Origin: Streptomyces sp. WM4235
Lineage (GTDB): Bacteria > Actinomycetota > Actinomycetes > Streptomycetales > Streptomycetaceae
DNA length: 64,000 nucleotides
Direction: 5' to 3'
Assembly (NCBI RefSeq): GCF_001279725.1
Contig: NZ_LGDE01000136.1
Location: forward strand, 1 to 64,000
Part shown: in pieces, positions 1-9,517 of the stretch
Layout of the letters: each line of letters opens with the position of its first letter
Numbering within the stretch: the first letter of the stretch is position 1
Notes under the pieces: generated by a model
The model's database searches: none
Seen by the model: only the letters and a program-made list of their open reading frames with translations
What the model was told of the DNA's origin: nothing
Translations under genes and position numbers: made by a program

Positions 1-99
1 ACCCACCCCCGCATTTCGCCCGCGCGCCCCGCTCCCGCGACCCCACACCGCGCGGCAGAGCGGGCACCGCGCCCTCGCTCGTCTACTCGGAGGCACCCC

Positions 100-1272
100 G
101 TGGAAAACGCCGACATCGGCATCCGGCTGAAACCCGCGCTCCAACAGCCGGACTGGGACGACCCCGCGCAGTTGCGTCGGGTCAGGGAGGAACTCCTGGC
201 CCGCCCCTCGCTGGTCGCCGCGGACGACGTACGGACCCTGCGCGGGCTGTTGGCCCGGGTGGCGGCCGGCCAGGCCCATGTGGTCCAGGTCGGCGACTGC
301 GCCGAGGACCCGGCCGAATGCACGCCCGACCACGTCGCCCGCAAGGCCGCCGTCCTGGACCTGCTCGCCGGGTCGCTGCGACTGATCACCGGCAAGCCGG
401 TGCTGCGCGTCGGCAGGATCGCAGGCCAGTACGCCAAGCCCCGCTCGCGCCCCACCGAGGTCGTCGACGGGGTCGACATGCCCGTCTTCCGGGGCCACAT
501 GGTCAACGGACCCGAACCCGACGTCGACGCCCGCCGCCCCGACCCGCTGCGGCTGCTCACCGGCTACATGGCCGCCGACGACGTGATGCGGGGCCTCGGC
601 TGGCGCCCCGGCAGCCCCGGCGCCGGCATCGACCCCATGGTGTGGACCAGCCACGAGGCCCTGCTCCTCGACTACGAGGTGTCGATGCTCCGCGGCGACG
701 AGGCGGGCGGACTGATGCTGGCCTCCACCCACTGGCCCTGGATCGGCGAGCGCACCCGGCAGGTCGACGGCGCCCACGTCGAGCTGCTGTCCCGGGTGAG
801 CAACCCGGTCGCCTGCAAGGTCGGCCCGAACATGAGCCCGGCGGAGCTGCTCGCCCTGTGCGAACGGCTCGACCCGGACCGCGAGCCCGGCCGCCTCACC
901 CTGATCGCCCGGATGGGCGCCGACGCCGCCCCCGACGCCCTGCCCCCGCTCGTGACCGCCGTCCGGGAGGCGGGACACCCGGTGATCTGGCTGACCGACC
1001 CCATGCACGGCAACACCGTCAGCACCCCCGACGGGTACAAGACCCGCTACGTCGAGACCGTCGAACGCGAGGCCGTGGCCTTCCACTTCGCCGTCACCGA
1101 GGCCGGGGGTGTCGCGGGCGGCTTCCACCTGGAGACCACCCCGGACGCCGTCACCGAATGCGTCTCCGATCCGTCCGCGATCGATCGGGTCGGCGAGTTC
1201 TACACCAGTCACTGCGACCCGCGGCTCAACCCCGGACAGGCCATATCCGTCGTATCCAGCTGGAGTTTCTGA
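100..1272 (+). CDS. Class II DAHP synthase, PhzC-type
   Basis: Condenses phosphoenolpyruvate and erythrose 4-phosphate to DAHP, the entry step of the shikimate pathway. The 390 residues fit a plant-type (class II) enzyme: metal-ligand Cys in QVGDCAED (C67), His in DPMHGN, Glu in FHLETT and Asp in HCDPRLN. It is shorter than housekeeping class II enzymes (about 450 residues), as are the PhzC copies dedicated to secondary metabolism, so it is probably less feedback-regulated (inference). The GTG start follows a CGGAGG ribosome-binding site. The stop codon shares a base with the ATG of the next gene (TGATG), so the two should be translationally coupled. It opens a run that boosts chorismate supply and diverts it to 3-hydroxyanthranilate. 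What lies upstream is outside the window. Confidence 0.93.
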   Translation: MENADIGIRLKPALQQPDWDDPAQLRRVREELLARPSLVAADDVRTLRGLLARVAAGQAHVVQVGDCAEDPAECTPDHVARKAAVLDLLAGSLRLITGKPVLRVGRIAGQYAKPRSRPTEVVDGVDMPVFRGHMVNGPEPDVDARRPDPLRLLTGYMAADDVMRGLGWRPGSPGAGIDPMVWTSHEALLLDYEVSMLRGDEAGGLMLASTHWPWIGERTRQVDGAHVELLSRVSNPVACKVGPNMSPAELLALCERLDPDREPGRLTLIARMGADAAPDALPPLVTAVREAGHPVIWLTDPMHGNTVSTPDGYKTRYVETVEREAVAFHFAVTEAGGVAGGFHLETTPDAVTECVSDPSAIDRVGEFYTSHCDPRLNPGQAISVVSSWSF

Positions 1273-2042
1273 TGGACGGCACCACAGCACTCGTCACGGG
1301 AGCCGCCGGCGGGATAGGCCGCGCGGTCGCCCTCACCCTCGGGGCGCGCGGTGTCCGCATCGCCGCCGTGGACCGCGATCCGGTTGCCTTGCGGCGGGCG
1401 GTCGAGGAGTGGGCCGACCAGGGCGTCAAGGCCGTCGCCTTCCCCACCGACGTCACCAGCAGCGCCGACGTCGAGCGGACCGTCGAGGCCGCGGAGAGCG
1501 AACTCGGCCCGATCGAGCACCTCGTCAACGCCGCCGGCATCCTGCGCCTCGGCCAGGCCCGCGCGTTCACCGACGAGGACTGGAACGCCACCTTCGCCGT
1601 CAACACCACCGGCGTCTTCCACGTCTCCCGGGCCGTGGTCAACCGGATGGTCGAGCGCGCCGGGGGCTCCCTCGTCACCGTCGCCTCCAACGCCGCCGGC
1701 ACCCCCCGCACGGACATGGCCGCCTACGCCGCCTCCAAGGCCGCGGCCACCATGTTCACCAAGTCCCTCGGCCTGGAAGTCGCCCGCCACGGCATCCGCT
1801 GCAACGTCGTCGCCCCCGGCTCCACCGACACACCGATGCTGCGGTCCATGTGGCAGGACGAGTCGGGTCCGCGCGGCTCCATCGAGGGACACGGGGACTC
1901 GTACCGCGTCGGCATCCCGCTCGGCCGACTCGCGCAGCCCCGACACATCGCCGACGCCGTGGCCTTCCTGCTCTCCGACGAGGCCGCGCACATCACCCTG
2001 CACACGCTCACGGTCGACGGCGGCGCCACCCTCGGCGTCTGA
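1272..2042 (+). CDS. EntA/DhbA-like SDR, predicted dihydro-3-hydroxyanthranilate dehydrogenase
   Basis: A classical short-chain dehydrogenase of 256 residues, closest in pattern to 2,3-dihydro-2,3-dihydroxybenzoate dehydrogenase. Visible motifs are the nucleotide loop TGAAGGIG near the N-terminus, the NAAG motif, the catalytic Ser in [10 protein letters not shown], and the active-site YAASK. The start is the ATG overlapping the DAHP synthase stop. EntA oxidises a cyclohexadiene diol to a catechol. Here the neighbours are PhzD- and PhzE-type enzymes, so the likely substrate is trans-2,3-dihydro-3-hydroxyanthranilate and the product 3-hydroxyanthranilate (inference from context). A true dihydroxybenzoate role is less likely because no isochorismate synthase is present. 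Confidence 0.85.
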   Translation: MDGTTALVTGAAGGIGRAVALTLGARGVRIAAVDRDPVALRRAVEEWADQGVKAVAFPTDVTSSADVERTVEAAESELGPIEHLVNAAGILRLGQARAFTDEDWNATFAVNTTGVFHVSRAVVNRMVERAGGSLVTVASNAAGTPRTDMAAYAASKAAATMFTKSLGLEVARHGIRCNVVAPGSTDTPMLRSMWQDESGPRGSIEGHGDSYRVGIPLGRLAQPRHIADAVAFLLSDEAAHITLHTLTVDGGATLGV

Positions 2043-2123
2043 CCTCCGCGCCCGCGACCCGCCGCCGTCCCGCACCACCCTCACCCGCACCCTTCCACCA
2101 CGTCAGAGCCACGAGAGGAAGCC

Positions 2124-2747
2124 ATGGCCGGCATCCCGACCATCGAGGCCTACCCGATGCCGACATCGGGGGACCTGCCCCTCAACACCGCCGCCTGGTC
2201 CGTCGACCCGGCCCGCGCCGTCCTGTTGTTGCACGACATGCAGCACTACTTCCTGAAACCCCTGCCGGACACCCTGCGCAACGAACTCGTCCGCAATTGC
2301 GCCCAGTTGCGCGACCGGTGTGTCGAACTCGGCGTCCCCGTCGCCTACACGGCCCAGCCGGGCGGCATGACCGAGCGCCAGCGCGGACTGCTGCGGGACT
2401 TCTGGGGGCCCGGGATGAAGCCCTCGCGCGCCGACCGGGAGATCGCCGACGAGCTGGGGCCCCGTCCCGAGGACTGGGTGTTCACCAAGTGGCGCTACAG
2501 CGCGTTCCACCACACCGACCTGCTGGCCCGGATGCGGGAGGCGGGACGCGACCAACTCGTCGTCGGCGGGGTGTACGCCCACGTCGGCGTACTGGCCACC
2601 GCGGTCGACTCGTTCAGCCACGACATGGAGACCTTCCTCGTCGCGGACGCCCTGGCCGACTTCACCGAGGAGGACCACCACCGCACCCTCGACTACGCGG
2701 CCCGGCGCTGCGCCGTGGTCACCACCGTGAAGGAGACCCTGGCATGA
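2124..2747 (+). CDS. PhzD-type isochorismatase
   Basis: A 207-residue isochorismatase-like hydrolase, the size of PhzD. It should remove the pyruvyl group of 2-amino-2-deoxyisochorismate to give trans-2,3-dihydro-3-hydroxyanthranilate. The catalytic Asp lies in [10 protein letters not shown], the Lys in [11 protein letters not shown], and the GVYAHVGV segment covers the position that is Cys in other cysteine-hydrolase-family members; it is not Cys here, as in PhzD. There is no aryl-carrier domain, unlike EntB/DhbB. GAGAGGAAG precedes the ATG. The last codons overlap the start of the downstream PhzE-like gene (ATGA), so the two proteins that act consecutively are translationally coupled. Confidence 0.93.
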   Translation: MAGIPTIEAYPMPTSGDLPLNTAAWSVDPARAVLLLHDMQHYFLKPLPDTLRNELVRNCAQLRDRCVELGVPVAYTAQPGGMTERQRGLLRDFWGPGMKPSRADREIADELGPRPEDWVFTKWRYSAFHHTDLLARMREAGRDQLVVGGVYAHVGVLATAVDSFSHDMETFLVADALADFTEEDHHRTLDYAARRCAVVTTVKETLA

Positions 2748-4630
2748 CCGCCGCCCGGGAACCGGCGGAGCGTGACCTGCTCGCCCGGATCCTCGCCCCC
2801 TCGCCACCACCGTTCGCCCTGCTGCACCGGCCCGGAGCCACCGGGCCCGGCCTGGTGGAGGTCCTCGTCGGCGACGTGTCCCACCCCGAGACCCTGGCGT
2901 CCGTACCCCTGCCCGAGCGGGGCGCCGCCGAGCCCGGCCGGCACGAGGCGCTGGTCCTCGTACCCTTCCGGCAGATCCGCGAACGCGGCTTCGAGGCCGC
3001 CGACGACGGCTCCCCGCTCATCACCCTCGCCGTCACCGGTCAGGAGAAGGTCCCCCTCGCGGAGGCCGTCGCACGCATCGGCGACCGGCCCATCCGGCTC
3101 ACCGGCGGCGACTTCGACATCGACGACGCCGGCTACGCGGACATCGTCCGTCGCGTCATCGCCGACGAGATCGGCACCGGCGAGGGAGCGAACTTCGTCA
3201 TCAAACGCTCCTTCACCGCGGAGATCACCGACTACACCCCGCGCAGCGCCCTGACCCTCTTCCGCCGGCTCCTGGAGCAGGAATCGGGCGGCTACTGGAC
3301 GTTCGTCGTCCACACCGGCGAGCGCACCTTCGTCGGCGCCACCCCCGAACGCCACATCAGCGTGCACCGCGGCACCGCCGTGATGAACCCCATCAGCGGC
3401 ACCTACCGCTACCCCGCCGGCGGACCCACCCTGCCCCAGGTCATGGACTTCCTCGCGGACCGCAAGGAGACCGACGAGCTGTACATGGTCGTCGACGAGG
3501 AACTCAAGATGATGGCGCGGGTCTGCGAGGGAGGCGGCCGGGTCGTCGGCCCCTACCTCAAGGAGATGGCGCGCCTCGCGCACACCGAGTACCTCATCGA
3601 GGGGCGCACCACCCGCGACCCGCGCGAGATCCTGCGCGAGACGATGTTCGCCCCCACCGTCACGGGCAGCCCGCTGGAGAGCGCCTGCCGCGTCATCAGC
3701 AGGTACGAACCGCGCGGCCGCGGCTACTACAGCGGCATCGTCGCCCTCATCGGCACGGACGAGACGGGCGAACGGGAACTCGACTCGTCGATCCTCATCC
3801 GCACCGCCGACATCGACGCCGCCGGCCGGGTCTCCATCGGCGTGGGAGCCACCCTGGTGCGCCACTCCGATCCCGAGTCCGAGGTCGCGGAGACCAAGGC
3901 GAAGGCCGCCGGCCTGCTCGCCGCACTGGAATCGGACGGCGCCACCCGGTTCTCCGCCCACCCCGACGTCCGGGCCGCCCTGGCCCGGCGCAACGACTCC
4001 ATCGCCGGGTACTGGCTGGCCGAGGAGGGCGAACGCGCCCTGCCGCAAGCCTCGTTGGTCGGACGCTCGGTCCTCGTCGTGGACGCGGAGGACACCTTCA
4101 CCTCGATGATCGCCCACCAGCTCCGCTCGATGGGCCTGCGGGTGACCGTGAGCCGCTTCGACGAGCCGTACTCCCTCGACGCCCACGACCTGGTCGTCAT
4201 GGGCCCGGGACCCGGCGACCCGCGCGACGCCGGCCACCCGAAGATCGCCAGGCTGTCGGCCGACGTCCGCGCGCTGCTCGCCAAGCGCAGACCCTTCCTC
4301 GCCGTGTGCCTCAGCCACCAGGTCCTCTCCCGGGAACTGGGGCTCGACCTGGTCCGCCGCGACCACCCCAACCAGGGCGTACAGCGACAGATCCAACTGT
4401 TCGGCGCGGCCGAACGGGTCGGCTTCTACAACACGTTCGCCGCCCGCGGCGCCGAGGACAAGGCCGAGGCCGAGGGCGTCGGCGTGTTCGAGGTCAGCCG
4501 CGACCCGGAGACCGACGAGGTGCACGCCCTGCGCGGACCGCACTTCGCCTCCATGCAGTTCCACCCCGAATCCGTGCTCACCCGGGACGGCGTCCGCATC
4601 GTCGAGTCCCTGCTCACCGGCCTGATCTGA
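2744..4630 (+). CDS. PhzE-type 2-amino-2-deoxyisochorismate synthase
   Basis: A 628-residue fusion of a chorismate-binding (MST family) synthase domain, about residues 100-410, and a type 1 glutamine amidotransferase domain, about 440-625. It converts chorismate and glutamine to 2-amino-2-deoxyisochorismate. Synthase landmarks are [16 protein letters not shown] and the C-terminal [15 protein letters not shown]. Amidotransferase landmarks are MGPGPGDP, the nucleophile Cys in AVCLSHQ, and the His/Glu of QFHPES. CLSHQ instead of the CLGHQ of anthranilate synthases is a PhzE-like feature. The start is the ATG overlapping the isochorismatase stop; longer upstream reading is out of frame with a real gene. 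No lone anthranilate synthase partner is nearby. Confidence 0.92.
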   Translation: MTAAREPAERDLLARILAPSPPPFALLHRPGATGPGLVEVLVGDVSHPETLASVPLPERGAAEPGRHEALVLVPFRQIRERGFEAADDGSPLITLAVTGQEKVPLAEAVARIGDRPIRLTGGDFDIDDAGYADIVRRVIADEIGTGEGANFVIKRSFTAEITDYTPRSALTLFRRLLEQESGGYWTFVVHTGERTFVGATPERHISVHRGTAVMNPISGTYRYPAGGPTLPQVMDFLADRKETDELYMVVDEELKMMARVCEGGGRVVGPYLKEMARLAHTEYLIEGRTTRDPREILRETMFAPTVTGSPLESACRVISRYEPRGRGYYSGIVALIGTDETGERELDSSILIRTADIDAAGRVSIGVGATLVRHSDPESEVAETKAKAAGLLAALESDGATRFSAHPDVRAALARRNDSIAGYWLAEEGERALPQASLVGRSVLVVDAEDTFTSMIAHQLRSMGLRVTVSRFDEPYSLDAHDLVVMGPGPGDPRDAGHPKIARLSADVRALLAKRRPFLAVCLSHQVLSRELGLDLVRRDHPNQGVQRQIQLFGAAERVGFYNTFAARGAEDKAEAEGVGVFEVSRDPETDEVHALRGPHFASMQFHPESVLTRDGVRIVESLLTGLI

Positions 4631-4675
4631 CCGGCCCACCACCCACCCACACCCCTCCCGCGAAGGAGTTCCGCG

Positions 4676-6253
4676 ATGCTTCCCGTCAACGGCAGTGACA
4701 AGGGCCTGTACATGGGTCTCGTGGCCGAGCGGGCCGCCCAGGCCCACGGCGACCAGCTGATCATCCTCGACCACGACCTGGACCTCTTTCCCGAGGCCGG
4801 GCGACGCCTGACGTTCGCCGAACTGGCCGAGTACATCGACGACACCGCGGCCCGCCTGTACGCCGCCGGAGTGCGCCGCAGCGACCACGTCGCCCTCCAC
4901 AAGTCCAACGGCTTCGACATCAACATCCTGTCCAGCGCCGTCGCCCGCCTCGGAGCCGTCCCCGTCCAGCTCTCCCCGTACCTCGACGCCGACAGCGTCC
5001 TCGCGCTGCTGCGCCGGCTCGGCTCCCCCCACCTGGTCACCGACACCGACAAGCTCGACGGACCGTTCGCCGGCACCCCCCTCGCGGAGATCGCCGGCCA
5101 GGTGATCATCGTGGCCGGCTCCCGCCCGGGCACGGTCTCCCTCGCGGACCTGGCCGGCTCCCCGCGGCAGGCCCCCGTCGTCCCCCACCTCGACCTGCCC
5201 GCGCTCATGACGCACACCTCCGGCACCACCGGCCTGCCCAAGCTGGTCGTGCACTCGGCCCGCACCCTGCACGGCCGCTACCGCCCGCAGGCCAAGCTCT
5301 TCGACATGATCCGCGAACACGAGACGGTCGCCCTGCACGTCAGCTACGTCCACTCGCGGATGCCCCTGGCCCTGGCCGTCCTGCTGCCCCGCGGCAACCC
5401 GATGGTCATCATGAACGACGCCGAGCCCGAGCACGCGGCACGACTGTGGGCCGAGACCCGCCCCGGATTCATCGAATCGCACCCCAACTCCTTCATGGAA
5501 TGGGAGGTGTTGGCCGACCACCCGCTGCGCCCGCTGTCGAACGTGAAGTACTTCAGCACCACCTTCGACGCCATCCACCCCAGCACCATGCACAAGCTGC
5601 TGCACGCCACCGACCGCAGCTCGCCGCTCTTCTACCAGATCTACGGCCAGAGCGAGACGGGCCCGCTCGTCGGCCGCGGCTTCACCCGCGCCACCGCCCT
5701 CGGCGCGGACGGCCGCTGCCAGGGCCACGCCTTCCCCTCCGACACCAAGTTCCGGCTCGTCAGCCGCAACGGCAAGGAGGTCACCCGCGACAACCCCGGC
5801 TACATCGACGTACAGGCCGCCGGCCGGGCGCTGGGCTACTTCGGCGAACGCGAGCGCTACGACACCCAGGTGCACGGCGGCTGGTGGCGCGGCATGGACC
5901 TCGGGTACCGCACCGACGAGGGCTGCCTCCACCTCCTGGACCGCGAGGTCGACGCCATCCCCGGCATCCACTCCACCCTGGAGATCGAGGACACCGTCCT
6001 CGGCCGGCTCGACGAACTGACCGAACTCGTCGTCGTCCCCGGACCCGACGGCGCGGGCGTCCCCGTGCTCTGCACCCGCGACGACCTGCCGCTGGACACG
6101 GCCCGCTGGCGCTCCGCCGCCGCCGCGTGGCCACAGCTCGCGGAGCCCGTGCAGATGAAGCTCTCCGAACTGCCGCGCACGGCCACGATGAAGGTCCAGC
6201 GCCTCGAACTCACCGCACGACTGCGGCGGTTGTCCGCCCCGCAGTCGTCCTGA
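4676..6253 (+). CDS. AMP-forming ligase 1 (ANL superfamily), 3-HAA activation or diazotisation candidate
   Basis: A 525-residue class I adenylate-forming enzyme. The ATP loop is THTSGTTGLPK, the A5-type motif YGQSE, the ribose-binding Asp sits in WRGMDLG, followed by LLDREVD, and the C-terminal catalytic Lys is in RTATMKVQR. The glycine of the usual TGD motif is replaced (GMD). It is clearly paralogous to the ligase at 21539-23119, sharing HVS(Y/F)VHSRM, GFIE(S/A)HPN and TFDAIHP. An AAGGAG site precedes the ATG. Position directly after the 3-HAA genes suggests it activates 3-HAA or a derivative; no carrier protein is present, so CoA, an amine or a nitrogen nucleophile may be the acceptor. CreM-type ligases of the same superfamily catalyse diazotisation with nitrite, an alternative for this enzyme. 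Confidence 0.8.
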   Translation: MLPVNGSDKGLYMGLVAERAAQAHGDQLIILDHDLDLFPEAGRRLTFAELAEYIDDTAARLYAAGVRRSDHVALHKSNGFDINILSSAVARLGAVPVQLSPYLDADSVLALLRRLGSPHLVTDTDKLDGPFAGTPLAEIAGQVIIVAGSRPGTVSLADLAGSPRQAPVVPHLDLPALMTHTSGTTGLPKLVVHSARTLHGRYRPQAKLFDMIREHETVALHVSYVHSRMPLALAVLLPRGNPMVIMNDAEPEHAARLWAETRPGFIESHPNSFMEWEVLADHPLRPLSNVKYFSTTFDAIHPSTMHKLLHATDRSSPLFYQIYGQSETGPLVGRGFTRATALGADGRCQGHAFPSDTKFRLVSRNGKEVTRDNPGYIDVQAAGRALGYFGERERYDTQVHGGWWRGMDLGYRTDEGCLHLLDREVDAIPGIHSTLEIEDTVLGRLDELTELVVVPGPDGAGVPVLCTRDDLPLDTARWRSAAAAWPQLAEPVQMKLSELPRTATMKVQRLELTARLRRLSAPQSS

Positions 6254-6284
6254 CCACCGTCCGGCGACAGGCAGGAGAACACCC

Positions 6285-7856
6285 GTGAACGCCACCAGCG
6301 ATGCCGACGTGCTGATCGTCGGAGCCGGTCCCACCGGCCTGCTCGCCGCCTGCGAACTACTGCGGCGCGGCGTGGGCGTACGGATCGTCGACCGGGCCCA
6401 CGAAGCCGCCCGGGTACCCAAGGCGCTGTCGCTGTGGCCCCGGGTCCGCGACATCTTCACCGACCTCGGCGTCGGTGAGGCCGTACAGGAGGCCTCCGTA
6501 CCCGTACGGGCCTTCCGCTACTTCTCCGACCGCAAGCCGGTCGCCTCGCTCACCTTCACCGAGGAGCTGGCCGCCCGCCAGCTCCCCCAACCCGAGACGG
6601 AACGCATCCTCACCGAACGGCTGCACGCCCTCGGCGGGAAGATCGAGCGCGGCGTCCGGCTGCTGTGCCTCGACGACGTCGACTACTCCGGCCGGATCGA
6701 GCCGGGCGGCACGGTCACCGCCGTGCTGGAGCACGGCGACGGCCTCGTCGAGCGGTTCACCGCGCCCTTCGTCATCGGCGCCGACGGGGCGGGCAGCGAC
6801 GTCCGCCGGCAACTCGGCATCGGCTTCGAGGGATCCACCTACGAGATGGCCTTCGCCCTCCTCGACACCCGCATCGAGGGGAACCTCCCGCCCGACGAGA
6901 TCTCGTACTACCAGAGCACCTCGGGCACCCTGTGCGTCGTCCCGCAGCCCGACGGGGTCTTCCGCTTCCTGTCGGTGATGCCCGAGGGCACCACCCTGAC
7001 CCGCGACGACATGCAGCGACTCATCGACACCCGCGGCCCCCACGGCGTACGGATCACCGAACCGGTCTGGGAGACCGTCTTCCGGGTCCACGCCCGGCGG
7101 GCCACCGACTTCCAGCGCGGCCGGGTCTTCCTGGCCGGGGACTCGGCGCACGTGCACAGCCCAGCGGGCGGCCAGGGCATGAACAACGGCCTCCAGGACG
7201 CCCACAACCTCGCCTGGAAACTCGCCGCCGTCCTCGCCGGCGAGGCCCCCGCCACGCTCCTGGAGAGCTACGGCAGGGAACGCGTCGAGGCGACCGGTCG
7301 CATCGTCCGCGACACCGACCTGCACACCCGGGCCCTGACCGCCCGCACCCGGCGCCGGGTCGCCGCCCGCGACACCGCGTTCCGGCTGCTGGACCGCACC
7401 GGCGCCGCCGCCCGGCTCTACGCCCCCGTGATGGCGGGCCGCCGGCTCGCCTACACCCCGGACCGCGACACCCGGCAGCCGTCGACCGGCGCCTGTCGGG
7501 TACGCGACCGGCTGCCCGGCGGCATCCGGGCCGGCTCGGTCTTCCCCCGGGCCGCCGCCGTCGCGCTGGGCCTGGCCGGACCGGGGCGGGCCCCGGCGGG
7601 CTGGACGCTGCTGCTGCGCCCGCCCGCCCGGGACACCGCCTGGACCGCCCGGGTCGAGCACACCGTCGGCCCCTGGCCGGGGCTCCGCGTCCTGCGGGCC
7701 ACACCCGACCTGCCCGGCCGGGGCGGGCTGTGCGCCCGCCCCGGGTACTACCTGATCCGGCCCGACGGGCACGTGGCGGCCCACGGGCACACCGACGACC
7801 TGCACCGGCTGGAGGCCGAACTCCGCCACGCCCTGACCCCGACACCCGACCACTGA
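6285..7856 (+). CDS. Group A FAD aromatic monooxygenase
   Basis: A 523-residue flavoprotein hydroxylase of the PheA/TfdB/UbiH type. It shows the N-terminal dinucleotide fold (VLIVGAGPTGLLAA), a mid-protein GADGAGSDVR segment, and the FAD-ribityl GD motif in FLAGDSAHVHSPAGGQ followed by NGLQDAHNLAWK. A C-terminal thioredoxin-like extension (about residues 400-523) is usual for phenol hydroxylase relatives. GTG start with AGGAG upstream. As the last gene of the + strand run it probably hydroxylates the aminophenol acid or a later intermediate; substrate unknown. A hairpin terminator follows. Confidence 0.87.
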   Translation: MNATSDADVLIVGAGPTGLLAACELLRRGVGVRIVDRAHEAARVPKALSLWPRVRDIFTDLGVGEAVQEASVPVRAFRYFSDRKPVASLTFTEELAARQLPQPETERILTERLHALGGKIERGVRLLCLDDVDYSGRIEPGGTVTAVLEHGDGLVERFTAPFVIGADGAGSDVRRQLGIGFEGSTYEMAFALLDTRIEGNLPPDEISYYQSTSGTLCVVPQPDGVFRFLSVMPEGTTLTRDDMQRLIDTRGPHGVRITEPVWETVFRVHARRATDFQRGRVFLAGDSAHVHSPAGGQGMNNGLQDAHNLAWKLAAVLAGEAPATLLESYGRERVEATGRIVRDTDLHTRALTARTRRRVAARDTAFRLLDRTGAAARLYAPVMAGRRLAYTPDRDTRQPSTGACRVRDRLPGGIRAGSVFPRAAAVALGLAGPGRAPAGWTLLLRPPARDTAWTARVEHTVGPWPGLRVLRATPDLPGRGGLCARPGYYLIRPDGHVAAHGHTDDLHRLEAELRHALTPTPDH

Positions 7857-7904
7857 CCCCCACGCCCCACCGAGCACCGCACCCCGCACCACCGAGCACC
7901 CCCG

Positions 7905-7944
7905 CGAGCGCCGCCGCCCGGCCCAGGCCGGACGGCGGCGCTCG
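7905..7944. terminator. Bidirectional hairpin terminator
   Basis: Nineteen-base arms (7905-7923 and 7926-7944) pair with a single mismatch around a very short turn, in the 112-base gap between two convergent genes. It should end the 3-HAA transcript and the MocR transcript. Confidence 0.75.
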
Positions 7945-7968
7945 TGCGCGTTCCGGGAGGTCAGGGGC

Positions 7969-9471
7969 CTACGGTGCGTCGGACCCGCTCCGGCGGCGCG
8001 GCGGTTCCTCCCCGCCGGAGCCCACCCGCTCCTCCTCCTGCGGCGGGTCGGGCAACGCCAGGCACAGGGCGTCCAGGGCCGCCGCGAAGGCGTGGTCGGG
8101 CGGGGTTCCGTAGCCGAGCACCAGCCCGTCCCGCGGGGTCATGGAGCTCTCGGGGTGCAGGTACGGCCGCAATCCGTCCAGCGCCAGGCCCTGCCGGCGG
8201 GCCGCCCGCAACGCCGCCTCCTCGGTGTCCCTCGGCAGCTCCAGCACCGCGTGCAGCCCGGCCGCCACCCCACTGACCTTGATGTGCGGGGCCTCCTGCG
8301 CCAGCCGGGCCGCCAGCTGGTCCCGGCGGCGCCGGTAGATCAGGCGCATCCGGCGCAGGTGACGGTCGTAGGCGCCCGAGCCGATGAACTCGGCCAGGGT
8401 CAGCTGGTCCGTGACCCCCGACCACATCTCGCGGGGGCCCTTCACGGCGAGCACGTCGTCCACCAGCCAGCCGGGCAGCACCATCCAACCCAGCCGCAGC
8501 GCGGGCGACAGGCTCTTGCTGGCGGAGCCGATGTAGACGATCCGGTCCGGGTCCAGGCCCTGGACGGCGCCGACCGGCTGGCGGTCGTAACGGAACTCCC
8601 CGTCGTAGTCGTCCTCGATCAGCACTCCACCGCTCGCCCGCGCCCAGTCCACCACCGCGGCCCGCCGCTCCGGGTGCAGGGGCCCGCCCGTCGGGAACTG
8701 GTGAGCCGGGGTGAGAAGCACCGCCTTGGCGCCCGTCCCGGGGAGTTCCTCGACCCGCGCGCCCCCGCCATCCACCGTCAGCGGCACCGTGGCCAGCCCC
8801 GACGCCACCAGGATGTCCCGGTGGAAGGACAGCCCGTACGACTCCACCGCGACCGGGCCGGCGAGCACCTTGCCGAGCAGCTCCAGCCCGTGGGCGAAAC
8901 CGGAGCAGACGATGATCCGGTCCGGGGCGGTCCGTACGCCGCGCACCCGCGCGAGGTACTCGGTCAGCGTGCGGCGCAGCTCGATCCGGCCGCGGGGGTC
9001 ACCGACCCCGAAGGCGTCGTGCGGAGCGGCGGCCAGCGCCCGCCGGGCGGCGCCGATCCAGGCGGTACGGGGGAAGGCGGAGGCGTCGGGGGAGCTCGGC
9101 AGCAGGTCGTGCACGGTCCGGCGGTGCGTCGGCCGGGCCGGGCCGCGCGGCCGGTCGGGCTGGAGCGGGGCCGCCCGTCGGGCCACCCGGGTACCGGAGC
9201 CCTGGCGCGCCGACAACCAGCCCTCCTCCACCAGCTCGGCGTACGCGTCGGCGACGGTGTTGCGGGCGATCCCCAGGTCCACGGCGAGGGCCCGGTAGGG
9301 CGGCAGCCGGGTGCCGGGGGCGAGCCGGCCGGAGTCGATCGCCGTGCGTAACGCCTGCATCAGCTGGTTGCGCAGGCTGCCCTCGCCGCTCAGCTCCAGG
9401 TGCAGATCGCTCCCGGTACCCGTCGGATCGGGATCGGACGCACCCTCGGAATTGACCCATGATCTCTGCAT
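7969..9471 (-). CDS. MocR/GntR-family transcriptional regulator with aminotransferase-like domain
   Basis: A 500-residue MocR-type regulator. An N-terminal GntR winged helix-turn-helix (about residues 27-95, with RLPPYRALAVDLGIARNTV) is joined to a fold type I PLP-dependent aminotransferase-like domain. The PLP Lys is in YIGSASKSLSPALRLGW. It is divergent from the AhpD-like gene with only 46 bases between the starts, so it probably controls that gene and itself. Codon 41 is TTA (+ strand bases 9349-9351), a leucine codon rare in Streptomyces and read by the bldA tRNA, which suggests developmental control. It is the only regulator inside the 1-24.8 kb locus; whether it controls the biosynthetic genes is unknown. 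Confidence 0.9.
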   Translation of the reverse strand: MQRSWVNSEGASDPDPTGTGSDLHLELSGEGSLRNQLMQALRTAIDSGRLAPGTRLPPYRALAVDLGIARNTVADAYAELVEEGWLSARQGSGTRVARRAAPLQPDRPRGPARPTHRRTVHDLLPSSPDASAFPRTAWIGAARRALAAAPHDAFGVGDPRGRIELRRTLTEYLARVRGVRTAPDRIIVCSGFAHGLELLGKVLAGPVAVESYGLSFHRDILVASGLATVPLTVDGGGARVEELPGTGAKAVLLTPAHQFPTGGPLHPERRAAVVDWARASGGVLIEDDYDGEFRYDRQPVGAVQGLDPDRIVYIGSASKSLSPALRLGWMVLPGWLVDDVLAVKGPREMWSGVTDQLTLAEFIGSGAYDRHLRRMRLIYRRRRDQLAARLAQEAPHIKVSGVAAGLHAVLELPRDTEEAALRAARRQGLALDGLRPYLHPESSMTPRDGLVLGYGTPPDHAFAAALDALCLALPDPPQEEERVGSGGEEPPRRRSGSDAP

Positions 9472-9505
9472 GGGAATGCACCCTACTGCGGGCCGATTGC
9501 GCTCC

Positions 9506-9511
9506 TACAGT
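9506..9511 (+). promoter_or_regulatory. -10 box of a probable leaderless promoter
   Basis: TACAGT lies six bases before the ATG of the AhpD-like gene and no Shine-Dalgarno sequence is present, the usual look of a leaderless Streptomyces transcript. The 46-base intergenic region must also hold the MocR operator. Confidence 0.55.
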
Positions 9512-9517
9512 TTTCAC

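Noticed and set aside
1272..2747. 2,3-dihydroxybenzoate (catechol siderophore) cluster
   Set aside because: EntA- and isochorismatase-like genes are present but there is no isochorismate synthase, aryl-carrier domain, NRPS or siderophore transport gene; PhzE supplies an aminated substrate.
2693..6460. Very long frames antisense to known genes (also at 13080-16658, 19346-23140 and 34166-37774)
   Set aside because: They lie opposite well-supported genes, have biased low-complexity translations and no family motif; they are shadows of the real genes.
100..7856. Phenazine cluster
   Set aside because: PhzC, PhzD and PhzE types are present but there is no PhzF, PhzA/B or PhzG; an EntA-like dehydrogenase diverts the intermediate to 3-HAA instead.
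100..7856. Benzoxazole antibiotic cluster
   Set aside because: 3-HAA genes and a ligase fit in part, but the amidohydrolase-like condensing enzyme, acyl carrier and salicylate genes of those clusters are missing.
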